A stretch of 16,954 nucleotides of DNA. It comes from Prevotellamassilia sp. Lineage in GTDB: Bacteria; Bacteroidota; Bacteroidia; Bacteroidales; Bacteroidaceae. The position numbers were made by a program, and so were the translations under genes. Positions 7,030 through 13,375 of this stretch are shown piece after piece (position 1 is the stretch's first letter; each line of letters begins with the position of its first letter). The notes beneath the pieces were generated by a model that saw only the letters and a list, made by a program, of their open reading frames with translations, had not been told where the DNA came from and searched no databases. The stretch spans positions 1 through 16,954 of the forward strand of contig VSQE01000055.1 of NCBI GenBank assembly GCA_009775705.1, written 5' to 3'.

Positions 7030-8952
7030 TCAATTTTCTGCTGCGCCGACGGACAAAGCCGCGATTCTGTTTGTCAGTGTGTCGCAACTGTGTGTGATTT
7101 GTTTCAGGTCGCGCAGTAACCGTAATCTGAAGCGCCATATCCTGATCCATAAGATGAATCCTATGGGGAAAAGAATGCCTGCCGCTTTGTTTAGTCTTGG
7201 AGATGTGAAGGGAGAGGTATGGGCGTGTTCGTAAATGACAGGCATATTATTGAGTTCTTGCAAGATCTTGGGGTCACGGCTGTTGGATAGTTCTTCAACT
7301 ATTGTCTCTAATCTTTCTCCCAGTTTCTCCATTCTGTGATCGGGGCTGTTCTTGAAAAATATGTTTACGTAGTTCGGGACAGCCATTAATTTATGCTCCG
7401 TGCTATAGTCGGTACATTCATTGCGAAGAGTGTTCAGCTCATCCTGTATTTTTTTATAGTCCGGATCCGAGATAATCACTTCTTTCCGGAATATGTGCCT
7501 TTGCGAGCGCAATCCTAATATGTTACGGAAGAAGATGGTGTAGGCTTCCATATTGAAAACAATAGAATCCCGGTTGGATTTATAGGTGAGGAATACACCA
7601 AAAGGAATTAATACCCAAGAGCTTATCCACATCCCATACACCATGCTCCAGGACCCGTCTCTGGCCATCTTCATACCTGAAGTGTTGATTATATAGTAGA
7701 AGATGAAAATCAGGACGGAGATGACGGTGGGCATGCCCAATCCGCCTTTACGGATTATGGCTCCCAGCGGAGCCCCGACAAAGAAGAAGAAAAGGCAGGA
7801 AAGTGAAAGTGTTATTTTTTTGTGCCATTCCACCCAATGCCGCCTTATATTGGAGTCACCATCGTTTGTAACGACACTTTTCCATTCAAGTTCACTATAA
7901 TAGGCTGCCACGTTCTGGCGGGCTGTCTGCATTACGGAAGAACGTTGCTCAAGTGGCAAGCCGTTGATGATTGAGTCGAATGTGGAAGACTTTGTCCGCT
8001 CATTGGCTAATAGTTTCAATGAGTCTTTTCGGGCCAAGGCCGGTTGTTTGTAATAACTTGCCCGTGCGGCTGCAAAATAATTTTTTCCGACGCTGTCCAG
8101 ACGAAGATTCATAGAATCAACGCTGTGCCTTATCTGCTCCATGTTTTTCGTGGAAGCCATACCGCTCACCATGTTGGCATCCATCAAGTTGAAGTTGCTG
8201 TCGAAATCAATAAGCAACTCCTTATAATTGAATGTTTCGCGGTCGTATGGTGTCGTTGCGCTTCTTAATGCAGACAGATTTTGGGATTGCAGATTCTCGA
8301 ACTGCTCGCCTTTCCACAAAGAGAGACGCAGATGCATCCTGTCGGCTGTCATTTCCAGTCGTCCCGAGTCTGCCAGCAGTATCTGGGCCCTGTCAAATCC
8401 TTGATCAGTCTTATATATGATGACTTGATAGAGCATTCCTGTCTCCGTATTCTTGCGTTGTACGTAAAGGTTTACGTTGGGGACACCGCTATAGAATATT
8501 CCTTCCGGAATTTCCACCGCCGGTGAAGACTGCTTCATGCTGAACAGCAACGTGCTCAGACTGATTTGTGCGCGTGGTGCCATGTTGTTCTGGAATGAGA
8601 ACGACATTCCTGTCAGTCCCAAAACCATAATGAAGATGGGAAGCATGATACGGATCAATGAAATACCAGAGGCTTTCATGGCCAACAGTTCCAGTCTTTC
8701 GCCCATGTTTCCGAACGCAATGAGTGATGCCAGCAGTATGGCAAGCGGTAAAGAGGTGGGAACAAGTGTGATGCCCATGTACCAGAAAAACTTGCCCAAT
8801 ATCTCTATTGACAAACCTTTTCCTATCAACTCATCTATATAGCGCCAGGTAAATTGCATCATGAAGATAAATTGACAAATAAAGAAAGCTCCGACAAAAG
8901 TCAGAGTAAAGTTCTTTAATATGAAGAGGTCTAATTTCTTGATTCCAAACAT
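7030..8952 (-). CDS. LptF/LptG (YjgP/YjgQ) family permease
   Basis: This is an inner-membrane permease subunit of the lipopolysaccharide export machine, which with the LptB ATPase extracts LPS and passes it to the periplasmic bridge. Three N-terminal membrane segments (about 12-34, 57-82, 97-119) contain the family-typical GERLELLAMKASGISLIRI (84-102), the loop that couples to the ATPase. A large periplasmic domain follows (about 121-370), then three more segments (about 379-400, 408-427, 438-457). The protein is 640 residues, against roughly 360 for E. coli LptF or LptG. The extra length is a charged helical stretch inside the periplasmic domain (about 265-365) and a C-terminal tail (460-640) that ends with a seventh hydrophobic segment (591-607). 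LptF versus LptG cannot be decided, and no second copy lies nearby. It heads the run lptF/G, ribBA, BI-1, aminotransferase. Confidence 0.9.
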   Translation of the reverse strand: MFGIKKLDLFILKNFTLTFVGAFFICQFIFMMQFTWRYIDELIGKGLSIEILGKFFWYMGITLVPTSLPLAILLASLIAFGNMGERLELLAMKASGISLIRIMLPIFIMVLGLTGMSFSFQNNMAPRAQISLSTLLFSMKQSSPAVEIPEGIFYSGVPNVNLYVQRKNTETGMLYQVIIYKTDQGFDRAQILLADSGRLEMTADRMHLRLSLWKGEQFENLQSQNLSALRSATTPYDRETFNYKELLIDFDSNFNLMDANMVSGMASTKNMEQIRHSVDSMNLRLDSVGKNYFAAARASYYKQPALARKDSLKLLANERTKSSTFDSIINGLPLEQRSSVMQTARQNVAAYYSELEWKSVVTNDGDSNIRRHWVEWHKKITLSLSCLFFFFVGAPLGAIIRKGGLGMPTVISVLIFIFYYIINTSGMKMARDGSWSMVYGMWISSWVLIPFGVFLTYKSNRDSIVFNMEAYTIFFRNILGLRSQRHIFRKEVIISDPDYKKIQDELNTLRNECTDYSTEHKLMAVPNYVNIFFKNSPDHRMEKLGERLETIVEELSNSRDPKILQELNNMPVIYEHAHTSPFTSPRLNKAAGILFPIGFILWIRIWRFRLRLLRDLKQITHSCDTLTNRIAALSVGAAEN

Positions 8953-8980
8953 ATTCAGATCGAGGGCCTGTTCTAATTTG

Positions 8981-9012
8981 CAAATTTACAATCAGAAATG
9001 CCGACAGCCAAA
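8981..9012 (-). promoter_or_regulatory. Promoter of the lptF/G-ribBA-BI1-aminotransferase run
   Basis: On the minus strand TTTG (9012-9009) is followed after exactly 20 bases by TAAATTTG (8988-8981), an exact match to the Bacteroides consensus. Transcription would start near 8976, giving a leader of about 24 bases. A perfect 12-bp palindrome, AATTTGCAAATT (8975-8986), overlaps the -7 box and the start point and could be a repressor site, though it is AT-rich and may be chance. No terminator for the upstream DNA glycosylase gene is obvious between 9013 and 9130. Confidence 0.85.
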
Positions 9013-9130
9013 TTTTCCATCTTCTTTTTTCCGGCTCTGAAATAATATTAGGATTCTTTTCATGCGGAGAGACGGTGTGCAGCTTTACTTTGCTTTCCTT
9101 CTGTTCATTCAGGGTAGGGGAGTTGTCATG

Positions 9131-9706
9131 CTAAGATAATAGTCTTTTATAAAATTCCGCTTTCCATTCGATGGAACGCGGGTATGCGCGTGATGAAGAA
9201 GGCATTCTACACAGCTTCAGTTCTCTTCCGGCTATGGTGACCGGGCAACTGCCGCCCACAGGTAACGGGCCGGTTCCGGTCATGGTTTGCAATGTCTCCG
9301 CAGCTTTTTGTCCCGTCGCTACCAGCGAACGGCATCCGGGAATCTGCTCCAGCAGGGCTGCCACATCGGTTGGGCGGACCACTTGCAGGAAATTATCGGA
9401 GGCATTGTTCTTAAGGCGTATCACTTCCTCTGCCGTATCATATAGCGCAATGCCTTCTTTGCGGCAGAACTCCTCTATTCTTTCTTTGTCAAAACGTTTC
9501 TCGCCCGGACAGACGAAATGATTCTTGTCGCCCGAAAGGATGTATCCCCAAATCCTCCACATGTCATTCTGAAAATTGGGGTAAAACCAATCCATAGACC
9601 ATCGGATTCTTTGGGGAGGAAAACTTCCCAACATCAAAATGCGCGCTCCTTTGGGCAAAAAAGGTTTCAGCGGATGAATTTCTTTCTTATTGCAGTTTTC
9701 GGTCAT
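9131..9706 (-). CDS. Uracil-DNA glycosylase superfamily protein
   Basis: This 191-residue protein has the outline of the uracil-DNA glycosylase fold used in base-excision repair. The first active-site motif reads LMLGSFPP (24-31), followed by YPNFQNDMWRIWG (42-54), as in the Mug/TDG-like and hypoxanthine-DNA glycosylase branches. The second motif, RMPSSSRAYP (167-176), occupies the place of the minor-groove intercalation loop. The central VATGQKAAETL (129-139) is also typical. The damaged base it removes cannot be assigned; uracil or hypoxanthine are the candidates by family. The start at ATG 9706 is the only one that keeps the N-terminal HPLKPFLPKGARI strand. It lies 52 bases after the DUF4421 gene stop on the same strand and may be co-transcribed with it. 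A -7-like box (9709-9716) sits too close to the ATG to be convincing. Confidence 0.8.
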   Translation of the reverse strand: MTENCNKKEIHPLKPFLPKGARILMLGSFPPQRIRWSMDWFYPNFQNDMWRIWGYILSGDKNHFVCPGEKRFDKERIEEFCRKEGIALYDTAEEVIRLKNNASDNFLQVVRPTDVAALLEQIPGCRSLVATGQKAAETLQTMTGTGPLPVGGSCPVTIAGRELKLCRMPSSSRAYPRSIEWKAEFYKRLLS

Positions 9707-9758
9707 GGCAAAAATATGTTTGTAGCATGTTGTTTTTTAGTAGGTGACGATGCGTTTG

Positions 9759-10883
9759 TCAACGGTTGCGGTATTGACGTTTTCTGTTAAAGTTCAGCCC
9801 CACATAAATATTCAGATAACTTGCGGAGTTCAGCAGGGTGAAGCGGTCTCTTTTGTAATCATACATATGGCTGACCAATGAGGCTCCGGTAAACCAATGG
9901 GTGTTGTTCCATACCAGTCCCAGACGCGTGATGCAGTCAAAACTCAGGTTCTTCATGCTCATCCAGAATTCATCTCCCCGCACTCTTTCTCCTTCTGCAT
10001 GTTTGAACCCCAAGGCGGGCGTGATGGATGCGGCGAGCAGGCAATTACGGGCAAACACCCAATTATAGGCATATCCTCCACTAATGCTGTAATTGTGATA
10101 ATCTATTTTTCTTACTTTCAACTCTTCAATAATTCCCGCACTGTTGTCTTTCCGGTCTTTCAGAATATCAGGTAAGCGGTTATAGTCGAAATGAATCTTT
10201 TGTTTGTCAAAGCGTACTCCCAGAATCCATGATCCGCAACTCTTTCGTTGTACTGTGCTCTGGGCAAAGGCCGCAGGATAGGAAAAATGTTTGTGATTGA
10301 GTACGTAGTATAAATTGATACTCGAGGTGTAGGTGTCCATTCCGGAAAAACGGAGTCCCTTGACCGCCGTAGGTTCAAGTCCCTCGAAGCCGGTGGCCTT
10401 CCGGAGTGTAAAGTCGCCCTTATTCCGGATGTAGACAAGGTCGATGCCAAGCATGGAACTGTAAAGGCTCAGATTGAATTCTGTTGTCTTGGTTGCCCGT
10501 TGCGGGTGTCCGATGTCGAACGTATAGCCCAGAAAAATCCAGCGCCAGCCTAAGTATGGGCCTAATTTGAGTGTAGGGCCGGGAGCCATGTGTATGGCCT
10601 GTTCGTTTCCCTTTTTGTCTTTTGCTGCCATGCGGTAGGTCTGATAGAAATTGGTATTCTGGAGCATGGCCGTATAGTTGTAATAATTGGGGGAAATATA
10701 ATCCGTGTCATAATCGTCAAAGCTTTTGACAATCTTGTAAAGCAGGCTGCCTGTACGCTTGATCTTTTCTTTAACTGGCACTTTGCGTTCCGTAGTCCGG
10801 TCGGACGGGATGCTGTCTTGTTCCGGCATGGAGTGGGCCTGAACAAGAAACGCATGGAGAACAAGGAACGCAAGATGCCGCAT
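9759..10883 (-). CDS. DUF4421 family secreted/outer-membrane protein
   Basis: This 374-residue protein has a cleavable signal peptide (residues 1 to about 18, hydrophobic LAFLVLHAFLVQA). The motif DDYDTDYISPNYYNYTAMLQ near residues 56-75 is the hallmark I associate with DUF4421, a Bacteroidota family of unknown function. The remainder alternates short aromatic and hydrophobic strands with charged turns (for example LKLGPYLGWRWIFLGYTFD and SISGGYAYNWVFARN). It ends in NIYVGLNFNRKRQYRNR. This pattern suggests an outer-membrane beta-barrel, though the C-terminus extends several basic residues beyond the last strand. The start follows the Gfo/Idh/MocA gene stop by 15 bases, so the two are almost certainly co-transcribed. 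No catalytic motif is visible and I do not assign a function. Confidence 0.75.
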   Translation of the reverse strand: MRHLAFLVLHAFLVQAHSMPEQDSIPSDRTTERKVPVKEKIKRTGSLLYKIVKSFDDYDTDYISPNYYNYTAMLQNTNFYQTYRMAAKDKKGNEQAIHMAPGPTLKLGPYLGWRWIFLGYTFDIGHPQRATKTTEFNLSLYSSMLGIDLVYIRNKGDFTLRKATGFEGLEPTAVKGLRFSGMDTYTSSINLYYVLNHKHFSYPAAFAQSTVQRKSCGSWILGVRFDKQKIHFDYNRLPDILKDRKDNSAGIIEELKVRKIDYHNYSISGGYAYNWVFARNCLLAASITPALGFKHAEGERVRGDEFWMSMKNLSFDCITRLGLVWNNTHWFTGASLVSHMYDYKRDRFTLLNSASYLNIYVGLNFNRKRQYRNR

Positions 10884-10898
10884 AGGAGATTGAGAATT

Positions 10899-11888
10899 TC
10901 AAAGTTTTCCCAAAATACGGTCTACCACCCAGTTTACGGAAGTGGCGCTTACGCAGTCGCATGTACAGACTGCTTGGTTTTGCAGATGTTTCACCACGAG
11001 TTCTATAAGGGGAAACTGCACGAAAGGAGGGTTGTCCACTTTTATTTCTTCACATCCTTTTTCCGTATGGAGGGTGATCGGATCGTAGGTGAAAACCGAG
11101 AAGTTCAACTGTCCGCGGTCGCCCGTAATCTCAATACGGTCTTTCTTGGCAGATTCGTGGGCCACGAAGCACCACGATCCGGATCCGGGCAAGCCGTTGC
11201 CGAAACGAAAACAGGCACAGACGCTGTCTTCCGTCTCATAAAGCCCTCCGCGATTGGCCGTATAGCCTTCTGCCTCGATTATGGGACCGAACATTTGCTG
11301 CAATAAATCTATCTGATGGGGAGCCAGATCATAAAAGTAACCGCCGCCTGCAATATCTGCTTGAACGCGCCATGGGAGATTAGTTCTGTTATAATCCAGA
11401 TCTCGCGGAGGAACGGAGAAATGAATCTGAACGTTGATGATATTGCCTATGGCTCCTTCTTTTACCAAACTGAAAACTTTCTGGAAATAGGGTAGGTACC
11501 GGCGGTAGTACGCAACGAAGCAAGGTATTCCCGTTTTCTCGGCGATGCGGTTGATGCGCTGGCAATCCTCATAATTCGAAGCCATTGGTTTTTCCACGTA
11601 AACGGCTTTTCCCGATTTCATGGCCATAATGGCATACGTAGCATGTGTTGAAGGAGGAGTCGCTATATACACGGCATTTACTTCCGGATCGTCAATGAGA
11701 GCCTGCGCATCCGTATACCAGCGCTTCACACTATGTCGTCTGGCGTATGAGGCTGCTTTCTCTTTACTCCGGCTCATCACCGCCACAACTCGCGAGCCGG
11801 GAATCAGGGCAAATGCCGGACCGCTTTTTTTCTCGGTCACTTCACCGCATCCGATGAATCCCCATCCGATAATTATATTATTTTGCAT
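10899..11888 (-). CDS. Gfo/Idh/MocA family NAD(P)-dependent oxidoreductase
   Basis: This 329-residue protein is a cytoplasmic dehydrogenase of the glucose-fructose oxidoreductase/inositol dehydrogenase/MocA family. The N-terminal Rossmann domain (about 1-125) has the glycine-rich loop GWGFIGCG (8-15), IATPPSTHATYA (75-86) and the diagnostic VYVEKPMA (97-104, EKP at 99-101). The C-terminal alpha/beta domain carries GGGYFYDLAPHQID (181-194), with D187 and H191 in the usual catalytic positions. It resembles the 1,5-anhydro-D-fructose reductase and dihydrodiol dehydrogenase group, but a sugar substrate is only inferred. ATG 11888 is the only start that keeps the NAD-binding strand intact. The -7 box (11893-11900) lies only four bases upstream, which predicts an essentially leaderless mRNA. 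The gene is first in a unit with the DUF4421 gene. Confidence 0.9.
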   Translation of the reverse strand: MQNNIIIGWGFIGCGEVTEKKSGPAFALIPGSRVVAVMSRSKEKAASYARRHSVKRWYTDAQALIDDPEVNAVYIATPPSTHATYAIMAMKSGKAVYVEKPMASNYEDCQRINRIAEKTGIPCFVAYYRRYLPYFQKVFSLVKEGAIGNIINVQIHFSVPPRDLDYNRTNLPWRVQADIAGGGYFYDLAPHQIDLLQQMFGPIIEAEGYTANRGGLYETEDSVCACFRFGNGLPGSGSWCFVAHESAKKDRIEITGDRGQLNFSVFTYDPITLHTEKGCEEIKVDNPPFVQFPLIELVVKHLQNQAVCTCDCVSATSVNWVVDRILGKL

Positions 11889-11892
11889 ACGG

Positions 11893-11924
11893 CAAAGTTA
11901 ACAATAATCCCCCGGACAACCAAA
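11893..11924 (-). promoter_or_regulatory. Promoter of the Gfo/Idh/MocA-DUF4421 unit
   Basis: On the minus strand TTTG (11924-11921) and TAACTTTG (11900-11893) are separated by exactly 20 bases, a full consensus match. The -7 box ends four bases before the ATG at 11888. With the usual placement, transcription would begin at or within a base or two of the start codon. Confidence 0.8.
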
Positions 11925-12029
11925 TATGATTTGTAGAACCCGATGAAAAGGTACGGACAGCGTTTCATCTTCAGCGTCGATAAGCAAAATGGAGGAGTGA
12001 GACTGACTCTAAATATAAGTTAATTAACA

Positions 12030-12061
12030 TTTGCTTTTCGCCTGTGGGTGTTGTATATTTG
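12030..12061 (+). promoter_or_regulatory. Orphan Bacteroides-type promoter
   Basis: TTTG (12030-12033) and TATATTTG (12054-12061) are separated by exactly 20 bases, one of the best matches in the window. Transcription would begin near 12066. No coding sequence follows directly; an intrinsic terminator ends at 12112. Confidence 0.8.
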
Positions 12062-12065
12062 CGTC

Positions 12066-12112
12066 AGCAAAGTAGAAGTGTTCTGAAAAGCCGCATTTTG
12101 GCGGCTTTTTTT
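12066..12112 (+). ncRNA. Candidate very short RNA (about 47 nt)
   Basis: A consensus promoter directly upstream and a complete terminator at its 3' end define a transcript of about 47 bases. It contains no ATG or GTG-initiated frame with a stop before the hairpin, so it should be noncoding. The 5' part (12066-12085) is about 20 unstructured bases and the rest is the terminator stem with its U tail, the layout of a minimal bacterial small RNA. It could instead be an attenuated leader for the membrane protein gene 300 bases downstream, though that gene has its own promoter-like box. I do not recognise it as a known RNA family. Confidence 0.5.
12086..12112 (+). terminator. Intrinsic terminator of the candidate small RNA
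   Basis: AAAAGCCGC (12086-12094) pairs perfectly with GCGGCTTTT (12101-12109) around a 6-base loop and runs into seven T (12106-12112). This is a textbook rho-independent terminator for plus-strand transcription. In the minus direction the tail has only four T, so it would be weaker. Confidence 0.85.
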
Positions 12113-12126
12113 CGGCACTAAACGTG

Positions 12127-12206
12127 AAAACAAGATTCAAAAAAGGTCCTATCTTGTTTTTACAAGGCCTATTCTTGTAAAAAATAGGTCTATTCGATTC
12201 AAAAAT
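12127..12206. repeat. Three 21-bp tandem repeats with overlapping hairpins
   Basis: Units start at 12144, 12165 and 12186, each with AGG followed by CCTAT or CTAT, at an exact 21-base period; the third is the most diverged. A 10-bp stem forms between 12127-12136 (AAAACAAGAT) and 12151-12160 (ATCTTGTTTT). A second 10-bp stem forms between 12157-12166 (TTTTTACAAG) and 12174-12183 (CTTGTAAAAA). The two share 12157-12160 and cannot both form fully. GATTCAAAAA also recurs at 12134 and 12196. The repeats are adjacent without spacers, so this is not a CRISPR array. No coding role is evident. Bases 11925-12029 hold nothing clear beyond a short GATGAAA/TTTCATC inverted repeat at 11942-11969. Confidence 0.7.
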
Positions 12207-12374
12207 CACTCCAACTATAAAGTTAAACTTTCAGGAGGTGTGTTAAATTACGTGTACAGTTTTTTGCTAAAATTTTCTTTGAGCTGTCTTTTCTTCTTCA
12301 CTGTTGTAATAAGGAAAATGGGTGTCTTCGGACTTTTTTCTGATCAGACGGATACATAAATCGTAATTTATATC

Positions 12375-12382
12375 TAATTTTG
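12375..12382 (+). promoter_or_regulatory. -7 box of the unknown membrane protein gene
   Basis: TAATTTTG matches TAnnTTTG and would start transcription near 12387, about 23 bases before ATG 12410, a spacing like other leaders here. No TTTG is found 19-21 bases upstream, so the promoter is weak or activator-dependent. The position also argues against the TTG at 12380 as a translation start. Confidence 0.45.
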
Positions 12383-12409
12383 TCTGCATATAAATCAGCT
12401 GTTATAGAA

Positions 12410-13375
12410 ATGTCACAGAAACCAAATGCTTCAGGCCGCTTAAGTGCGGTGCGTTGTCGGGGATTGAGGGCCAGTTTGTCCGATGCCTGGAAAATTTATG
12501 TAGTCAATTATAAAGTCTTTTCTCTTTTTTTATTGCCCTATCTGCTATTGGCGGGTTTGGGAGCGGCTTTGCTGTCATATATTTTTATGAATGTGGTGTG
12601 TGGATATTTTCTTCCTGCCAGTTATCTGGATTTGACGGCTTCCGTGTCTGGCATGGTTGTGGTGTTTTCTTCCATAAAGTATTCTGACTGGATTCAGCTG
12701 TTTATGTCTGCCATTACATTTGGGGTTGCTTTTTATTTGCTGGAAGGAGCTGCCGCCGTTCAATTGCGCTTTTATAAAGCGATTGATTCGATGCCCTGTC
12801 AGCAAAAAGGATTTTCTATGTGGAGTGATGCCCGTCGGGTGGCCATGCGTCTCTTTATGTATGATGTCCGGACGTTCTTTCCCTGGCACCTTATTTGCCT
12901 GTTGGCCGGTTATTTTTGTGCCCGCGCATCATTCTGGCTGGTATGCCTTCCTTTCTTGGTGTGGCTGACGGGATGCTTGTTTTTGTATGTAGGTCGGATT
13001 GCATTGTCTGTCGGAAGTTTCTCTGCTTTGAGTTTACGCAAGGGCATGGTTCGGAATCATAAGTTCAGGAGCGAATGTTTACTTGCTCTGATCTTTTCTT
13101 TATTGCCTGCATGGGGAGTTGTTGTAATAGCGTCTCTTCCCGTCGGTGTGTTGTGTCTCACTTTTATCGAGGAGGCACGGGGAGGACTTGCTGCTGATAT
13201 AGCCCTTGTTCCGTCCTATATCCGATGGCTCTATTTCCCGTTGGCAACCATTTCTTTCTCCGTCATGTTTTATGCGTTGGCCATGCGGAAGTGGCCTGTT
13301 GCTTTGAGGATATGGGCGGTGGAAGCTGAGGCGGGTTCAATGGAATCTACCGATGCGCCGGCCGTCAACAGCTAA
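12410..13375 (+). CDS. Polytopic membrane protein of unknown function
   Basis: I choose ATG 12410 (321 residues); an upstream in-frame TTG at 12380 lies inside the -7 box. I do not recognise a named family. A polar N-terminus (1-30) precedes about six hydrophobic regions (near 35-60, 95-116, 157-195 probably as two spans, 222-252, 272-292), and the polar C-terminus (300-321) should be cytoplasmic. The loop 117-156 carries basic and acidic residues (SMWSDARRVAMRLFMYDVR), and RKGMVRNHKFRSE (210-222) is strongly positive, consistent with inside loops. No transporter, enzyme or catalytic signature is visible; the look is of a conserved Bacteroidota integral membrane protein. It is transcribed alone. 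Its TAA stop (13373-13375) overlaps the opposing tamL stop by four bases, leaving no room for a separate terminator. Confidence 0.8.
   Translation: MSQKPNASGRLSAVRCRGLRASLSDAWKIYVVNYKVFSLFLLPYLLLAGLGAALLSYIFMNVVCGYFLPASYLDLTASVSGMVVVFSSIKYSDWIQLFMSAITFGVAFYLLEGAAAVQLRFYKAIDSMPCQQKGFSMWSDARRVAMRLFMYDVRTFFPWHLICLLAGYFCARASFWLVCLPFLVWLTGCLFLYVGRIALSVGSFSALSLRKGMVRNHKFRSECLLALIFSLLPAWGVVVIASLPVGVLCLTFIEEARGGLAADIALVPSYIRWLYFPLATISFSVMFYALAMRKWPVALRIWAVEAEAGSMESTDAPAVNS

Noticed and set aside
6431..7234. Plus-strand 267-residue frame opposite ribBA and the lptF/G end.
   Set aside because: It spans two genuine minus-strand genes and their gap, is cysteine- and histidine-rich without a motif, and is a by-product of codon usage in ribBA.
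9055..9063. Small minus-strand frame of about 23 codons between the glycosylase and lptF/G genes.
   Set aside because: It runs across the lptF/G promoter, is lysine-rich and lacks any supporting signal.
9709..9716. TATTTTTG as a promoter for the DNA glycosylase gene.
   Set aside because: It would start transcription inside the start codon, has no -33 partner, and the only alternative downstream start would remove the first conserved strand. Co-transcription from upstream is more likely.
10590..11306. Plus-strand 238-residue frame opposite the DUF4421 and Gfo/Idh/MocA genes.
   Set aside because: It crosses the junction of two well-supported minus-strand genes and has no signal, domain or promoter.
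12144..12206. The 21-bp repeats as a degenerate CRISPR array.
   Set aside because: Units abut with no unique spacers, differ among themselves, and no cas gene is present.
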